From positions 1 to 64,000 of the IMG/VR virus record IMGVR_UViG_3300020174_001540: 64,000 bases of DNA. One strand, written 5' to 3'. How positions within the stretch are numbered: the first letter of the stretch is position 1; each line of letters begins with the position of its first letter. This document shows, piece after piece, positions 1 to 9,463 of the stretch. This stretch comes from a virus. The translations under genes were made by a program, and so were the position numbers. The notes beneath the pieces are model-generated. The model was not told the DNA's origin and did no database searches. It saw nothing but the letters and a program-made list of their open reading frames with translations.

Positions 1-721
1 TTCCTGTAGCGCCTTGTAATGTTTTAATTAAATTGATTTGATGGTCTACATTAATAAGAGGATATGTTGGATCAATTAACAATGTTACCATTTTGGCAGT
101 TTTTTCTGCCCACATATCAGGTACTGCGGTTTGACCTCCAACTGCGCCCGCAACAACCATCTTTAAACCACGAGCTGTTATTTGTCTATCAAATACTGCA
201 CCATTTGAACTATTATTTGCTAAAGACGTGTCAACATAATCTGAAACGGTATTTGTCTGAGCAAACTCTGGATGCGCAGGATCAATATGACCGTCTACAA
301 TTACAACATCAACATTTTTACCTGAGGAAGTAATTTCTACATCATCAACTATAAGGCTTGTCCCAGGATCACCCCAATTGCTTCTATTCAATTCTTCAAC
401 GTGCCGTAGCAAACCCCAGTTAGTGTCACCACTATCAGTATTCCAGTCCTTGGCAAAATCACCGTTAGTAATTTTATATGCTGGTTTTGTTGTAAAGTCA
501 ATCAATTCTTTTAAGTCGAGATCCCAAACTCTTGGATCTTGTCGGATCAAATCAACTTCATCATCTTCAAGCATATAATGCGTGTTCCGACTAATTGGCC
601 TTTTATCAGAACACTCAACAGCGCGCCCAGGAATATAAAGTTTACCTCCTGGCGTTTCCATATCATTATAGAAATCTTCAAGGTCTTCTTTATTATGAAG
701 CGTGATAATCCACTCTTTCAT
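1..721 (-). CDS. Subtilase-like (S8) virion-associated protein, N-terminal part
   Basis: The reading frame starts at an ATG at 719-721 and is open to the left edge, so only about 240 residues are seen. Around residues 136-153 it has VDVVIVDGHIDPAHPEF, which matches the catalytic Asp block of subtilisin-type serine proteases (D about 143). The His (HGTH) and Ser blocks would lie outside the window. The first 120 residues (W-rich, NWGLLRHVEELNRSNWG) resemble the pro-region of S8-like structural proteins of T4-like marine phages. It lies just downstream of a fibre-like gene, which suggests a virion role. The Asp is followed by Gly, as in true subtilases, but activity cannot be judged without the other blocks. 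Confidence 0.65.
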   Translation of the reverse strand, partial: MKEWIITLHNKEDLEDFYNDMETPGGKLYIPGRAVECSDKRPISRNTHYMLEDDEVDLIRQDPRVWDLDLKELIDFTTKPAYKITNGDFAKDWNTDSGDTNWGLLRHVEELNRSNWGDPGTSLIVDDVEITSSGKNVDVVIVDGHIDPAHPEFAQTNTVSDYVDTSLANNSSNGAVFDRQITARGLKMVVAGAVGGQTAVPDMWAEKTAKMVTLLIDPTYPLINVDHQINLIKTLQGATG

Positions 722-725
722 ATTC

Positions 726-1655
726 TTAACTCTCCAATTGAAGAACAGTTAATGTAACTGCGACATTTTCAGTACCACCTGATTTGTTTGTAACCGTGGC
801 ATAGATATCTGTACCTGTTGAACAATAACCAATAACTGCAGGGCCAAAATCTACTTTCTGTCCCGAGGTTGTAATTACCTCGGCAATAACCCCAGCATCT
901 GGTGCAGGATCGGTATTGATAGTTCTAGTTGAATCTGATGAACGCGCAGTCGTGTCGATATATAATCTAACCCATGCCGCGTGAGATGTTTCAATTGAGT
1001 ATAATGCATAGCCTTTAAATCCACTTATAGTTAAATTTGCTGTTGCTTCATCTGCAAGTGATGATGCCGTTGCAGCTTTTGTTGTTCTTGTTTGTAGTGA
1101 ACTACCGCCACCACCAAGATCTTCAGCATTTGCGAGTTCAACCCACGCACCGGCATGAGCATAGTATGCTGCGCCTGTACCGTGTACGTGAGCAAACATA
1201 CCGTGGTATGAACTTGCATTTGGTAAATCATTTACCGCATCATAGACGTTACCAAATAATACTTTGTTCCCGCCCATATCCAAATCAGCACCAACGACCG
1301 CGGCAATTGCATCAGAGTCAGTATAAGTTGAACCGCCACCACCTGTTTGGTTAACGAATGTAAATGTTCCGTTTCCATCCGTGGAAAGTACTTGGTTTGC
1401 TGTTCCGTCGGTAATACCTAAACTCAAAAGTCCCAATGTTTGGAACGTGAAATTTGCACCACCGTTTGTTGTTAATACTTGGCCGTTTGTTCCGTCAGTA
1501 ATACCCAACCCTGTTAATGATGTTGGGACAACAATATCATCCAGTCCATCATATAACTCAGTAAAGTTGCTATTAGTTTTTTGGAACGCGGTCCTTAAAA
1601 TATCACCTGTTCCGTCATTGGCGCTTGCGCCGACGCCGATAATTTGCTTGACCAT
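726..1655 (-). CDS. Tail-fibre-like structural protein
   Basis: A 309-residue protein. The N-terminal block (GVGASANDGTGDILRTAF, then NSNFTELYDGL) is a recurrent N-terminus of phage tail fibre and neck-appendage proteins. Two near repeats follow (GLGITDGTNGQVLTTNGG and SLGITDGTANQVLSTDGNG, about residues 49-95), of the short beta-repeat type seen in fibre shafts. The C-terminal half is beta-rich with no recognised domain. It sits between the subtilase-like gene and the baseplate wedge genes on the same strand. The start has a good AGGAG about 7 bases upstream. A role in host contact is inferred from composition and position. Confidence 0.7.
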   Translation of the reverse strand: MVKQIIGVGASANDGTGDILRTAFQKTNSNFTELYDGLDDIVVPTSLTGLGITDGTNGQVLTTNGGANFTFQTLGLLSLGITDGTANQVLSTDGNGTFTFVNQTGGGGSTYTDSDAIAAVVGADLDMGGNKVLFGNVYDAVNDLPNASSYHGMFAHVHGTGAAYYAHAGAWVELANAEDLGGGGSSLQTRTTKAATASSLADEATANLTISGFKGYALYSIETSHAAWVRLYIDTTARSSDSTRTINTDPAPDAGVIAEVITTSGQKVDFGPAVIGYCSTGTDIYATVTNKSGGTENVAVTLTVLQLES

Positions 1656-1678
1656 CTCTATCTCCTATAGCTTTATGC

Positions 1679-1686
1679 TATTTATC
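1679..1686 (-). promoter_or_regulatory. Possible late promoter (GATAAATA variant)
   Basis: The minus strand reads GATAAATA, one base from the T4 late consensus TATAAATA, about 24 bases before the ATG of the fibre-like gene. One-mismatch copies also occur inside coding regions, so support is weak. It overlaps the 3' end of the upstream gene. Confidence 0.3.
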
Positions 1687-3946
1687 CGTTAACTATGTCA
1701 ACTGTTATTACACCATTGTCTGCTGTTAGTACCGCGGTATCAACTCGAATGCTTTGATCCCCAACAATTTGACCTGGGCCAACAACAGGATCACCGCCTG
1801 GTATATAATCTTCAGTAATGTTAAACCCAAAGCGGTGTGTTACCACTGCACTAAATTCTTTTTGCCATGAAAACTTATCAAACATTTTTGTCCCGGCAAG
1901 ATGGACAGTGTTTCTTAGTGGTTCTTCATATGTTTCCCTTGATACAACAGATTGGATCTCATATGAATATTCTTGGTAATAATCTGAATCTTGCAAACGC
2001 ATTGATGAGTCAAAGTATTTTAAAGTACCTGCTTGATTTTGTTCATAACCATTTAAGTGTGAATTCTTTTCAGCCCAGAAACCTGATGTTGTACCTTGAG
2101 TTCTTGCTGATGCTGTACCTTTTGCTTGAATAACGCCGTCATCATCTGTGATAAAGACAGACTCATTATCAACATATCCAAGGCCTGAATTATAAACATC
2201 AACCCCGGTAATTCTACCTCTTGTGAAAAATGTTTCAGTTTCCATGTCGGCGTTTTCACCAGCTTTTTCTGAATCATAATCGCGGTATACTACAAGTGGC
2301 GTATAGGTGTTACCTTTATGAGTAATAACATTTGTGCTATCAAAACCGTAATACGAATATGCTCTCACATTAAGATATGACTTTTGAGAATTAATACCAG
2401 TAATAATTCCGCTCACACCTGAAACTGCTTGTGTAATTGTATCACCGACTGAAAACCCTGAACCAAATGTAGTAAAAGAAATAATCTGTTCAAACCTATC
2501 AAAGATATTTGTTGTGTAATCTCGAATGATTGCAAACGCATCATTGGTATAATTTGTACCTGGGTTAATGTTGATAAATTCGTTAATCGTTCCCATTTCA
2601 AATGCTTGAAGTGCAAACGCCTGATTAATTGGTGTTGCTAATGTTACTGGATCGGCAGTACCTGACATTGGTTGTAGTGCAGGTGGTACGGTATTATAAT
2701 TTGTACTATTAATTAAAACATTCGTAAAGTCACCAATAATATCAGTAATCAGATTAGCTGTTTCTATATTTGACAATGACCCAACTTGAACATCGGTTGC
2801 AGGTGTGTTATTTTCAGGTAGGATTGGTCCAGGAGATGTTGAGTTTTTAGCAGAAACTGTAAGAACACCAGGAAGATTAAAATTAATTGCTCTATCGTTT
2901 GTTCCGATTTCTCTTGATATATCAAAACTGTCACCCGGGTTCATTCTTACACCAACCGCGGTTGAATTTTGACCTGTAACAGTACCAACGTTTGATGCAG
3001 TATCGGTAAGTGTTTCACCTACAATAAAATCTAAATCTGGGTTTGGTAAAACAATAACTTGATCTGAAACTAACAGGCTCGTGCCTGCAATTGTATAACC
3101 CCAACCGCCGTCAGTTAAGTTATATTGTATTTCACCTTTTCCGATATCAGAAACTTCAGTAACAATAACTTTACCAGCAACACCAAGATTGCTTTCTACA
3201 TTATATAACTGTCCTACTAAATTTCCTTCTGTCCCGCCATAAAGTGCATCAATTTCAATATCGGAAAGTGACCCGTTAACACGACCGAATGAAACTTCTT
3301 CACCGTTAATTTTAGCAACAATGTCATCGTATTTTTGAAACTGTCCTTTTGGATTATTGATATAAACAATAGGAAGGATTGTTTTGTTTAATAGAATAAA
3401 GTTAATTTTATCAACAACCGCTTTAGCACCTGATACGGCACCACGAATGTTTTTATTAATAACATCAGAATAAGAATATACTAATCCTTCGGCACTTGTA
3501 AAGCTACCATTATTTGGGATCATTTGTAGATAAGTACCATTCTTCCATTGAGAGTCTGATACTTTAAACATATGCTTTGCGGGATATTCAACCTTTGCAT
3601 TCTCGGCATAAAATATTCTAAAGAATAACTTAATGCCACCTTCAGTACCTTTTGCTCGGTACAGATCAAGGATATTTTTTACAATAAACCGTACCTCGGC
3701 ATTTGGCATAAGAGGCAGATCTTGTAGGAATGTCTTTTGAAAAAATACCAGCATTTCCTGAATAGTTGTTGTAATATCACGGTATTCAAACATACGACGA
3801 GAATTATACGTCGCATTATTTGTTTCAGTTTCAAGGAACCTGTAATAATCTTCAACTAATTGAATAAGTTCCGCGCCATCTTCACGATAAATGCCGGGAA
3901 ACTGTTGCCTAATTCTAAATGCTATATTTTTTTCTATTTCAGACAT
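1682..3946 (-). CDS. Baseplate wedge protein (gp7/gp10 position, P2-gpI-like N-terminus)
   Basis: A 754-residue protein. Residues about 85-135 hold a block around RAKGTEGGIKLFFRIFYAEN, the type of motif seen in wedge/tail proteins related to P2 gpI (KGT.xGL..fL..f). The rest is a long beta-rich region of repeated Gly-Asn-Thr segments and a C-terminal acidic tail. It overlaps the gp6 gene end by one base and follows gp25 and gp6, the position of the next wedge gene in T4 (gene 7). It is shorter than T4 gp7 (over 1000 residues), so equivalence to gp7 is by position and partial motif only. Confidence 0.7.
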   Translation of the reverse strand: MSEIEKNIAFRIRQQFPGIYREDGAELIQLVEDYYRFLETETNNATYNSRRMFEYRDITTTIQEMLVFFQKTFLQDLPLMPNAEVRFIVKNILDLYRAKGTEGGIKLFFRIFYAENAKVEYPAKHMFKVSDSQWKNGTYLQMIPNNGSFTSAEGLVYSYSDVINKNIRGAVSGAKAVVDKINFILLNKTILPIVYINNPKGQFQKYDDIVAKINGEEVSFGRVNGSLSDIEIDALYGGTEGNLVGQLYNVESNLGVAGKVIVTEVSDIGKGEIQYNLTDGGWGYTIAGTSLLVSDQVIVLPNPDLDFIVGETLTDTASNVGTVTGQNSTAVGVRMNPGDSFDISREIGTNDRAINFNLPGVLTVSAKNSTSPGPILPENNTPATDVQVGSLSNIETANLITDIIGDFTNVLINSTNYNTVPPALQPMSGTADPVTLATPINQAFALQAFEMGTINEFININPGTNYTNDAFAIIRDYTTNIFDRFEQIISFTTFGSGFSVGDTITQAVSGVSGIITGINSQKSYLNVRAYSYYGFDSTNVITHKGNTYTPLVVYRDYDSEKAGENADMETETFFTRGRITGVDVYNSGLGYVDNESVFITDDDGVIQAKGTASARTQGTTSGFWAEKNSHLNGYEQNQAGTLKYFDSSMRLQDSDYYQEYSYEIQSVVSRETYEEPLRNTVHLAGTKMFDKFSWQKEFSAVVTHRFGFNITEDYIPGGDPVVGPGQIVGDQSIRVDTAVLTADNGVITVDIVNG

Positions 3947-5820
3947 TAGTAACCGCTGCTCCCGCTACTTGATGAAGATGAACTTGAACTCGAGGTTGTT
4001 GTTCCTGCTGCCACGGTTGTTGCGGTTGAGCTCTCATCAATAATATTAACTGTTACGTCAGTGTCACGGATTGTAAACAATCTACCTTTAGGTGCTTTAA
4101 TATCATTTCGTTTTGTTTCCGCAATAATTTTAATTGCTGATCCTGTATAACCATCTGTCTTAAAGCCAATTAATTTGATTTCACCTGTTGTATAATTCAC
4201 TGTACCAAGGTTTGGGATAACAACTTGCGGGTTATTAACATCAGATGTAATCATTTGAATTTTACCAGCACCGTCATCTTGTAAATAAACATTAACACTA
4301 TCGTATGAAAAGGTTCCACTAATAATAGATGGTTTATAATCCGTAAATCCTGTTGCCAATTTGAAAGGATATGGTTTAATTATTTCTGCCTCAAACTTAA
4401 ACACTGGGTTTTCCGAAACATTCAATGCCGGTGAATATTCAATATATGGACAAGCAGTTACTTTATTACTCAAAATTGAAATGTCACCTGCATCAATTTC
4501 AGATGATAGCGTGGACAATCTCAACCTTTTATTAAAGTCATCAAGATTAACTATAACGTGATTTGAGATAATATTACGGATAATAGTTTCAAGTTCACCT
4601 ACTGACTTACGAGTAATCTTTGCATTGTAATAAGCATTAACAGTTACATTTGAGTATAAGTAATTTGTTGCTACGAATACAGGTTCAACCGCAAGTGGTG
4701 TTTTATCTTTTAAGTAATCAACATATGTATTAGATAAGGTTGATGATAGCTGATCTTCACCTTGTCCTAGATAAATTGATATTGCAACTCTACCAAACTG
4801 TGGAGGATTTAATTCATCACCGCCATATGCTGCAACTGCTTGGATTTCAGGAAATCTTTGCTTTAACAAAATTTCATAATCCGACGCTGTAATAGCACGT
4901 TCTTGAATTTGAATTGATTTTGGAGCAAAGTAACGAATGCTTTCAATTGATTCTTGTTCAGCACCACCTGTTGCTGGTGCTACCGTCGTAACTGTTGTTG
5001 TACCAGTGTTTGTAACATTAATTGAGAACAAACTTGCACCGTTAGGTTCTGATCCTGAACAAATTCTATACTTAACACGGATATCTTGTGTTTCTGTTGG
5101 TTGCATACCAAACTTATTATTACCAAAGTAAATAGTATATCGGCCATCGTAATATGGTTCAACATAAAATACTTTATCGAGCGGTCCTACACCAAAGATA
5201 TTGTTTTTACGAATATATTGGTTCGCGTCATCACTTGCTTCGGCATCAACAAACACTGAAAGTGATTCTGTATCAGCATTTTCGTTTGAAAGGATAACTC
5301 TTAGTGTTCCGTCAACATCAACAAAGTAACCTTCTCTTTCAAAGCTTGTTAGCATTTGACCTTCAAATATTTCTACATTTTCTGCAACAAAAACACCTGG
5401 TGCAGTTTTGCGAGCAACGTATGCTTTATCAGAAACGAATTCGTAATTTACACCAAGATAAGATGTTGTAAATGCCGCATTCTCTTCAATTGTAATAGTT
5501 TGACCGATTACAGTATCATCATTAATTGTTACGTTTACAATAGCACGTGCCGATGTTCTTGAACGTGGTAAATAATTCAATTCCTTGGCGTGTGAAATAA
5601 CTGAGTTTCTCAATACCGCACTGTCAATAAACATTTCATTCATTGCCATATTGGTATAGAAGTTATTCTGATACGTGTTATATGAAAGCACATCCATTAA
5701 GACCGATAGGTTTGACCCATCAAAGTCATAATCTTTATATCGAGTTTGACCTTTTAAATAATTTTTGAGCTGTTGTTTTGAATTCTCAAAATCTAATTCC
5801 GTAATATTTAATTTAGCCAT
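3946..5820 (-). CDS. 6: Baseplate wedge protein gp6
   Basis: A 624-residue homologue of T4 gp6, the J-like wedge subunit that forms the inner baseplate ring. The N-terminus has the typical gp6 opening (KLNITELDF, then DYDFDGSNLSVLMDVLSYNTY near residues 34-54, then MNEMFIDSAVLRNSVISHAKELNYLPRS). The central J-like region includes the ITASDYE block (about residues 311-317). The C-terminus ends in an unusual poly-serine run just before GSGY. It starts two bases after the gp25 stop in a tightly coupled operon. Confidence 0.9.
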   Translation of the reverse strand: MAKLNITELDFENSKQQLKNYLKGQTRYKDYDFDGSNLSVLMDVLSYNTYQNNFYTNMAMNEMFIDSAVLRNSVISHAKELNYLPRSRTSARAIVNVTINDDTVIGQTITIEENAAFTTSYLGVNYEFVSDKAYVARKTAPGVFVAENVEIFEGQMLTSFEREGYFVDVDGTLRVILSNENADTESLSVFVDAEASDDANQYIRKNNIFGVGPLDKVFYVEPYYDGRYTIYFGNNKFGMQPTETQDIRVKYRICSGSEPNGASLFSINVTNTGTTTVTTVAPATGGAEQESIESIRYFAPKSIQIQERAITASDYEILLKQRFPEIQAVAAYGGDELNPPQFGRVAISIYLGQGEDQLSSTLSNTYVDYLKDKTPLAVEPVFVATNYLYSNVTVNAYYNAKITRKSVGELETIIRNIISNHVIVNLDDFNKRLRLSTLSSEIDAGDISILSNKVTACPYIEYSPALNVSENPVFKFEAEIIKPYPFKLATGFTDYKPSIISGTFSYDSVNVYLQDDGAGKIQMITSDVNNPQVVIPNLGTVNYTTGEIKLIGFKTDGYTGSAIKIIAETKRNDIKAPKGRLFTIRDTDVTVNIIDESSTATTVAAGTTTSSSSSSSSSSGSSGY

Positions 5821-5821
5821 T

Positions 5822-6238
5822 TTATCTTGTCCTCTCTAGAAACACGCTTAGCGATACTGGCTGCTCGTCGTTCGTAACGTAAAATTCTATTGTGATTGCA
5901 ACCTCATTTGAGTCAAGGTTTGCTGAAACGGTAACATCAATGAGTTCTGCCCGTGGTTCGTATAATTCAATAGTTGTTCTAACCTGTTCTTCCATTAACC
6001 TAACGGTTGCAGGTGTTAGATTTTCAAAAAGCATTGCTCTTATATTGCCACCAAGGTTTGGTTGCATTAATCTTTCACCGCGATCGGTTAGTATTAAATT
6101 CCGTATTGCTTCTTTAACTGATTCATCATCTTTGTTTAATGTAATATCTGAAGATATTGGACTTAATTCAAGATTCTTTTTAAAATCCTGATAAAGCGAA
6201 ATCTTTTTTGATTTTGCGGTTATTAAATTAACTACCAT
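5822..6238 (-). CDS. 25: Baseplate wedge protein gp25 (lysozyme-like fold)
   Basis: 138 residues, the size of T4 gp25. The gp25 core is clear: NKDDESVKEAIRNLILTDRGERLMQP followed by GGNIRAMLFEN, then a C-terminal region with ELIDVTVS. In T4 it is the wedge subunit that nucleates the sheath and shares the gp25/VgrG-associated fold. It sits directly upstream of gp6, the universal neighbour. Confidence 0.93.
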   Translation of the reverse strand: MVVNLITAKSKKISLYQDFKKNLELSPISSDITLNKDDESVKEAIRNLILTDRGERLMQPNLGGNIRAMLFENLTPATVRLMEEQVRTTIELYEPRAELIDVTVSANLDSNEVAITIEFYVTNDEQPVSLSVFLERTR

Positions 6239-8053
6239 TTATTTGTACCATGTTGCTGCATCTTTTCGATCCCTGTGGTCTATATGTAAGAATGTACTCC
6301 CAGGCGCTTCGTATACTCCTAATCCCCAAAAACCGTTTGCTTGTGCAATCGCCATTAATTCGTTCCTTCTAGTCGGGTAAGTTTCCCAATCTAAATCAAA
6401 CGCAATCCCTGCCGTGTGCTTTGAATGTATCGCTACGTTCTCAATACCCACCACGTCTCTTAAAAATCTGTTATATTCCGGTGTCCTATATCCGCTTACT
6501 AATTGTACTTTTGGACCATTCCATTCAATAAGTGTTCTCATTAATGCTAACCGTTCTAATGGTTCACACCCTACCCAAAATGTATCGTAATGCGGCATTA
6601 CATTATTTGCTCTCATTAGTGCATCACCGTAAAGTGCTCTTGCACTATAATTAGCATCAATCCAAATATAACGATTTGTATTTTCAATCAAATCTTCAAA
6701 CGTTGGAAAAACCTCCATTACTTCATCAAAACTAATTTGCCGATCGCCATAACTTCTTGGTCTTGGTACAGGTCTTACGGATCCATCATATATATTTGGG
6801 TTTACTGGAGGCAAAGTCGACACTTCAGTTTGACCTGGCGGTACTGAAGCTTCGGGTGGTTGCCAAACCTGCCCATCACGTGTAGAGTCTGCTATAGATT
6901 GTTCTACCCTTTCTGTGTGTAACTGTTGTTGATTATTTATTCTTTCTTCAAGGACCTCAGGTGGTGTTCGAGTGCCATTAGCTGCAATTACTTGAGCGGT
7001 TGCAGCATTTCCTTGAACTGTTAATGCTTCTTCGGCTACTTTAAGATCATCGGCAAATGTTGTAAGTGGTTCTTTAACTTTATTAACCTGATCTTCAACA
7101 CCTGTTAGTAATCCACAGAAACGTGAGATAAGAAATTGAATTTCACCAATACCAGGATTGGCAAACAATCCAACCGCATAATCAAACAAACCAGTTAATT
7201 TGTCTTTAATAGATTGAATATTAGTTTTTTCAAAGAAAGCCAATGCTTTATCTCTGATTTTAAGAAATGCTCTTGTGATACCTTTTAAAGAAGGTCCTGT
7301 AATACCTTGAATTAATGAACCTAAATCAAAGTTCTTAATTGCTGATTGTACTTGCTTTACAACAGAATCAAACATACCAACAAGTTTATTTTTAATAGCT
7401 TCAATTAATGCTTTTACTTTAATCTTTTCAAAAAGTGCCTCTGATGGATTTTCAATGTTTTTAAGTTTTGATAAAAATGATAAAGCATCATTGAGAAGGA
7501 AACCTACTTGACCGATTTTATCAAAGAATGAATCAATAGCACCAAAGACGTTTGGCAATGTGCCACACAACCCACCAGCAATTGCTAATGAAAAACCACC
7601 AGAAAAGAAACCGTCAAGTTGTTCTAAAAGATTTTTATAATCATTTGCAGTTGCAACACCAAAACTAAATGGTGTATAGCCTTGACTTTCAAGGAAAGAT
7701 GCAAATTCAATATCAGTTATTGGACTTTTTTCTAACCGTGGGCCGAGGTATTTAAATTTCGGCAATTCTTTAACAATGTAATCTTCTTTAATAAATGTAT
7801 TATTAAAATTGTTAAGTTGCGTATATAATTGTTCACCGTATTTTTCAACAGCCTTTGCAACAACATTGATAGGTTTACTAGTAGAATTAAAACCAGCAAT
7901 ATCAAATGCCATTTTATTAATTGCTTGTTTAGTATAATTACCTTTACTATCAACAAACAATTCTACTGATGGTGAAGTTCCACCTGGCGTTAAAACGGTT
8001 GAAGCTTTTAGAGCCGATGGAATAAACGGATCTGGATCTTTACAAGCTGTCAC
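6239..8053 (-). CDS. Baseplate-associated protein with C-terminal M15-type peptidase domain
   Basis: 604 residues, GTG start with AAGGAG at good spacing. The first ~320 residues are helical and amphipathic (tail assembly-like). A Pro/Gln-rich linker spans about 330-430. The C-terminal ~160 residues look like a zinc D-Ala-D-Ala carboxypeptidase/endolysin domain (peptidase M15): SGYRTPEYN, then SKHTAGIAFD (H about 546, D about 552), then HIDHR near 590 with the last metal ligand. It lies in the baseplate operon between gp5-like and gp25. The position and domain suggest a virion enzyme that opens peptidoglycan at entry, but a lysis role is not excluded. Confidence 0.72.
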   Translation of the reverse strand: MTACKDPDPFIPSALKASTVLTPGGTSPSVELFVDSKGNYTKQAINKMAFDIAGFNSTSKPINVVAKAVEKYGEQLYTQLNNFNNTFIKEDYIVKELPKFKYLGPRLEKSPITDIEFASFLESQGYTPFSFGVATANDYKNLLEQLDGFFSGGFSLAIAGGLCGTLPNVFGAIDSFFDKIGQVGFLLNDALSFLSKLKNIENPSEALFEKIKVKALIEAIKNKLVGMFDSVVKQVQSAIKNFDLGSLIQGITGPSLKGITRAFLKIRDKALAFFEKTNIQSIKDKLTGLFDYAVGLFANPGIGEIQFLISRFCGLLTGVEDQVNKVKEPLTTFADDLKVAEEALTVQGNAATAQVIAANGTRTPPEVLEERINNQQQLHTERVEQSIADSTRDGQVWQPPEASVPPGQTEVSTLPPVNPNIYDGSVRPVPRPRSYGDRQISFDEVMEVFPTFEDLIENTNRYIWIDANYSARALYGDALMRANNVMPHYDTFWVGCEPLERLALMRTLIEWNGPKVQLVSGYRTPEYNRFLRDVVGIENVAIHSKHTAGIAFDLDWETYPTRRNELMAIAQANGFWGLGVYEAPGSTFLHIDHRDRKDAATWYK

Positions 8054-8074
8054 AACTATTCTCCTTAAGTTTCA

Positions 8075-9463
8075 TTATGCTGGTTCCCCATCATCTGATT
8101 GAAAAATTGAAGCGGGTGTACGCATTCCAAATTTATTTGCCGCGGTTGCTTTAACGGAAGTTGATTTCTGTGGTGGCTCAGGCATTTCTGGTGTAATTGC
8201 GCCAATAGCATCTTCGGCAAATACTGCTTCTGTTGCTGTAGCGTTTCCACCTTCTGCCATACTCACATAATCATTAATATAAACAGTACTACTTGCGGTA
8301 ACACTAATGTTACCTCCTGACTCTACCTGAAGGTTTGTACCTGATAGTATACTAACATCAGATTCACCAAATATATTTAAAACACCTTGGTTAGCTTTAA
8401 TATTCATATCAGTGATGGCAGTCATATTCAAATTGTTTGCTTTAATATTCATATTAGATGCAGCTTGATCCCACATAAATGGTGCCTTGCGATACATCCC
8501 AATGCCCGCTTCAATTTGCATTTCTTTTTCGGCGCGTATTGATAATGTACCGGCATTTGCTTCCATTCTTATATCACCGGCGCGCATTTGAATTTGCTCG
8601 CTGACATTATAATTTGATTGTCCGCCAACTGAATGACTGTGATTTCCGTGTACTATTGTTTTAAGATCACCTGTAATTTCTTCAGTTTTGTTTCCGTCAA
8701 CATATACACTTGCATCACCGTCAATTGTTACAAAAGATTTGCCGCCAATATGAACATATTGATTTTCGTCCGTAACATCAAACCTTGTTCCTGTTGCCTT
8801 TGTTGTAAGACTACCACCACTCCCAATCTGAACATAAGATTGAGTTTGAGTATTAGTAATCGTAATTCTTTCAGAACCTGGCGTATCATCAAGTTCAACT
8901 ACATGGCGTGCTGATTGGATAACACGGTTATATGGATATGCTGCCTGATACCCGGGATCTGGTTCATCCCAGCTTTGTCCGCCGTCAGGATCATCCGCAA
9001 CAGTAACTTTGGTAACACGAGACATTTTTTGTCCATGAAGGTGTGTTTTCTGTAGCTCTTCACCACGTTCTAATCTGGAATGATGCGGTTGCCCTAAGTT
9101 TTCTGGTTGTTTTGCTCTACTGTTCAATTCAGGTTGTTCTGTTATTACACCCCAACCTTTTGTTTCAGGATTGATTTCTTCATTATATTGAGTAGGAACT
9201 GTTCCGATAATAATTGGTTGCTGTGCATCTCTACCATCAATAAACAAACCAAAAACGAAATCGTTTTCATCAGGAATTTGATTAAATAAGTCATTTACAA
9301 GGCAACTTGCCCATGGTAATGATTGAGTCGGAACTTTATCATTCAAACCATGTACTCCAAATGCTCTTACTTGAACTCGTCCTTGCTTTTGTGGATCATC
9401 TCTATTCTCAATAACACCAATAAAGAATAAAGGTTCTCTTATGCCAACACCGTATGGGAACAT
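8075..9463 (-). CDS. 5: Baseplate central spike/hub protein, gp5-like
   Basis: 462 residues. The N-terminal OB-fold domain is recognisable (PLFFIGVIENRDDPQKQGRV, then AFGVHG and VPTQSLPWAS near residues 12-50), as in gp5/VgrG spike proteins. From about residue 190 there is a run of short beta repeats (IGGKSFVTIDGDASVYVDG, IKANNLNMTAITDMNIKAN) as expected of a needle beta-helix. No internal lysozyme domain like that of T4 gp5 is seen. The M15 domain in the next gene could fill that role. It overlaps the hub gene upstream by a stop/start overlap. Confidence 0.85.
   Translation of the reverse strand: MFPYGVGIREPLFFIGVIENRDDPQKQGRVQVRAFGVHGLNDKVPTQSLPWASCLVNDLFNQIPDENDFVFGLFIDGRDAQQPIIIGTVPTQYNEEINPETKGWGVITEQPELNSRAKQPENLGQPHHSRLERGEELQKTHLHGQKMSRVTKVTVADDPDGGQSWDEPDPGYQAAYPYNRVIQSARHVVELDDTPGSERITITNTQTQSYVQIGSGGSLTTKATGTRFDVTDENQYVHIGGKSFVTIDGDASVYVDGNKTEEITGDLKTIVHGNHSHSVGGQSNYNVSEQIQMRAGDIRMEANAGTLSIRAEKEMQIEAGIGMYRKAPFMWDQAASNMNIKANNLNMTAITDMNIKANQGVLNIFGESDVSILSGTNLQVESGGNISVTASSTVYINDYVSMAEGGNATATEAVFAEDAIGAITPEMPEPPQKSTSVKATAANKFGMRTPASIFQSDDGEPA

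Noticed and set aside
8065-8250. Short minus ORF at the gp5 end
   Set aside because: Shadow frame of the gp5-like coding sequence; low-complexity Gln/Leu composition.
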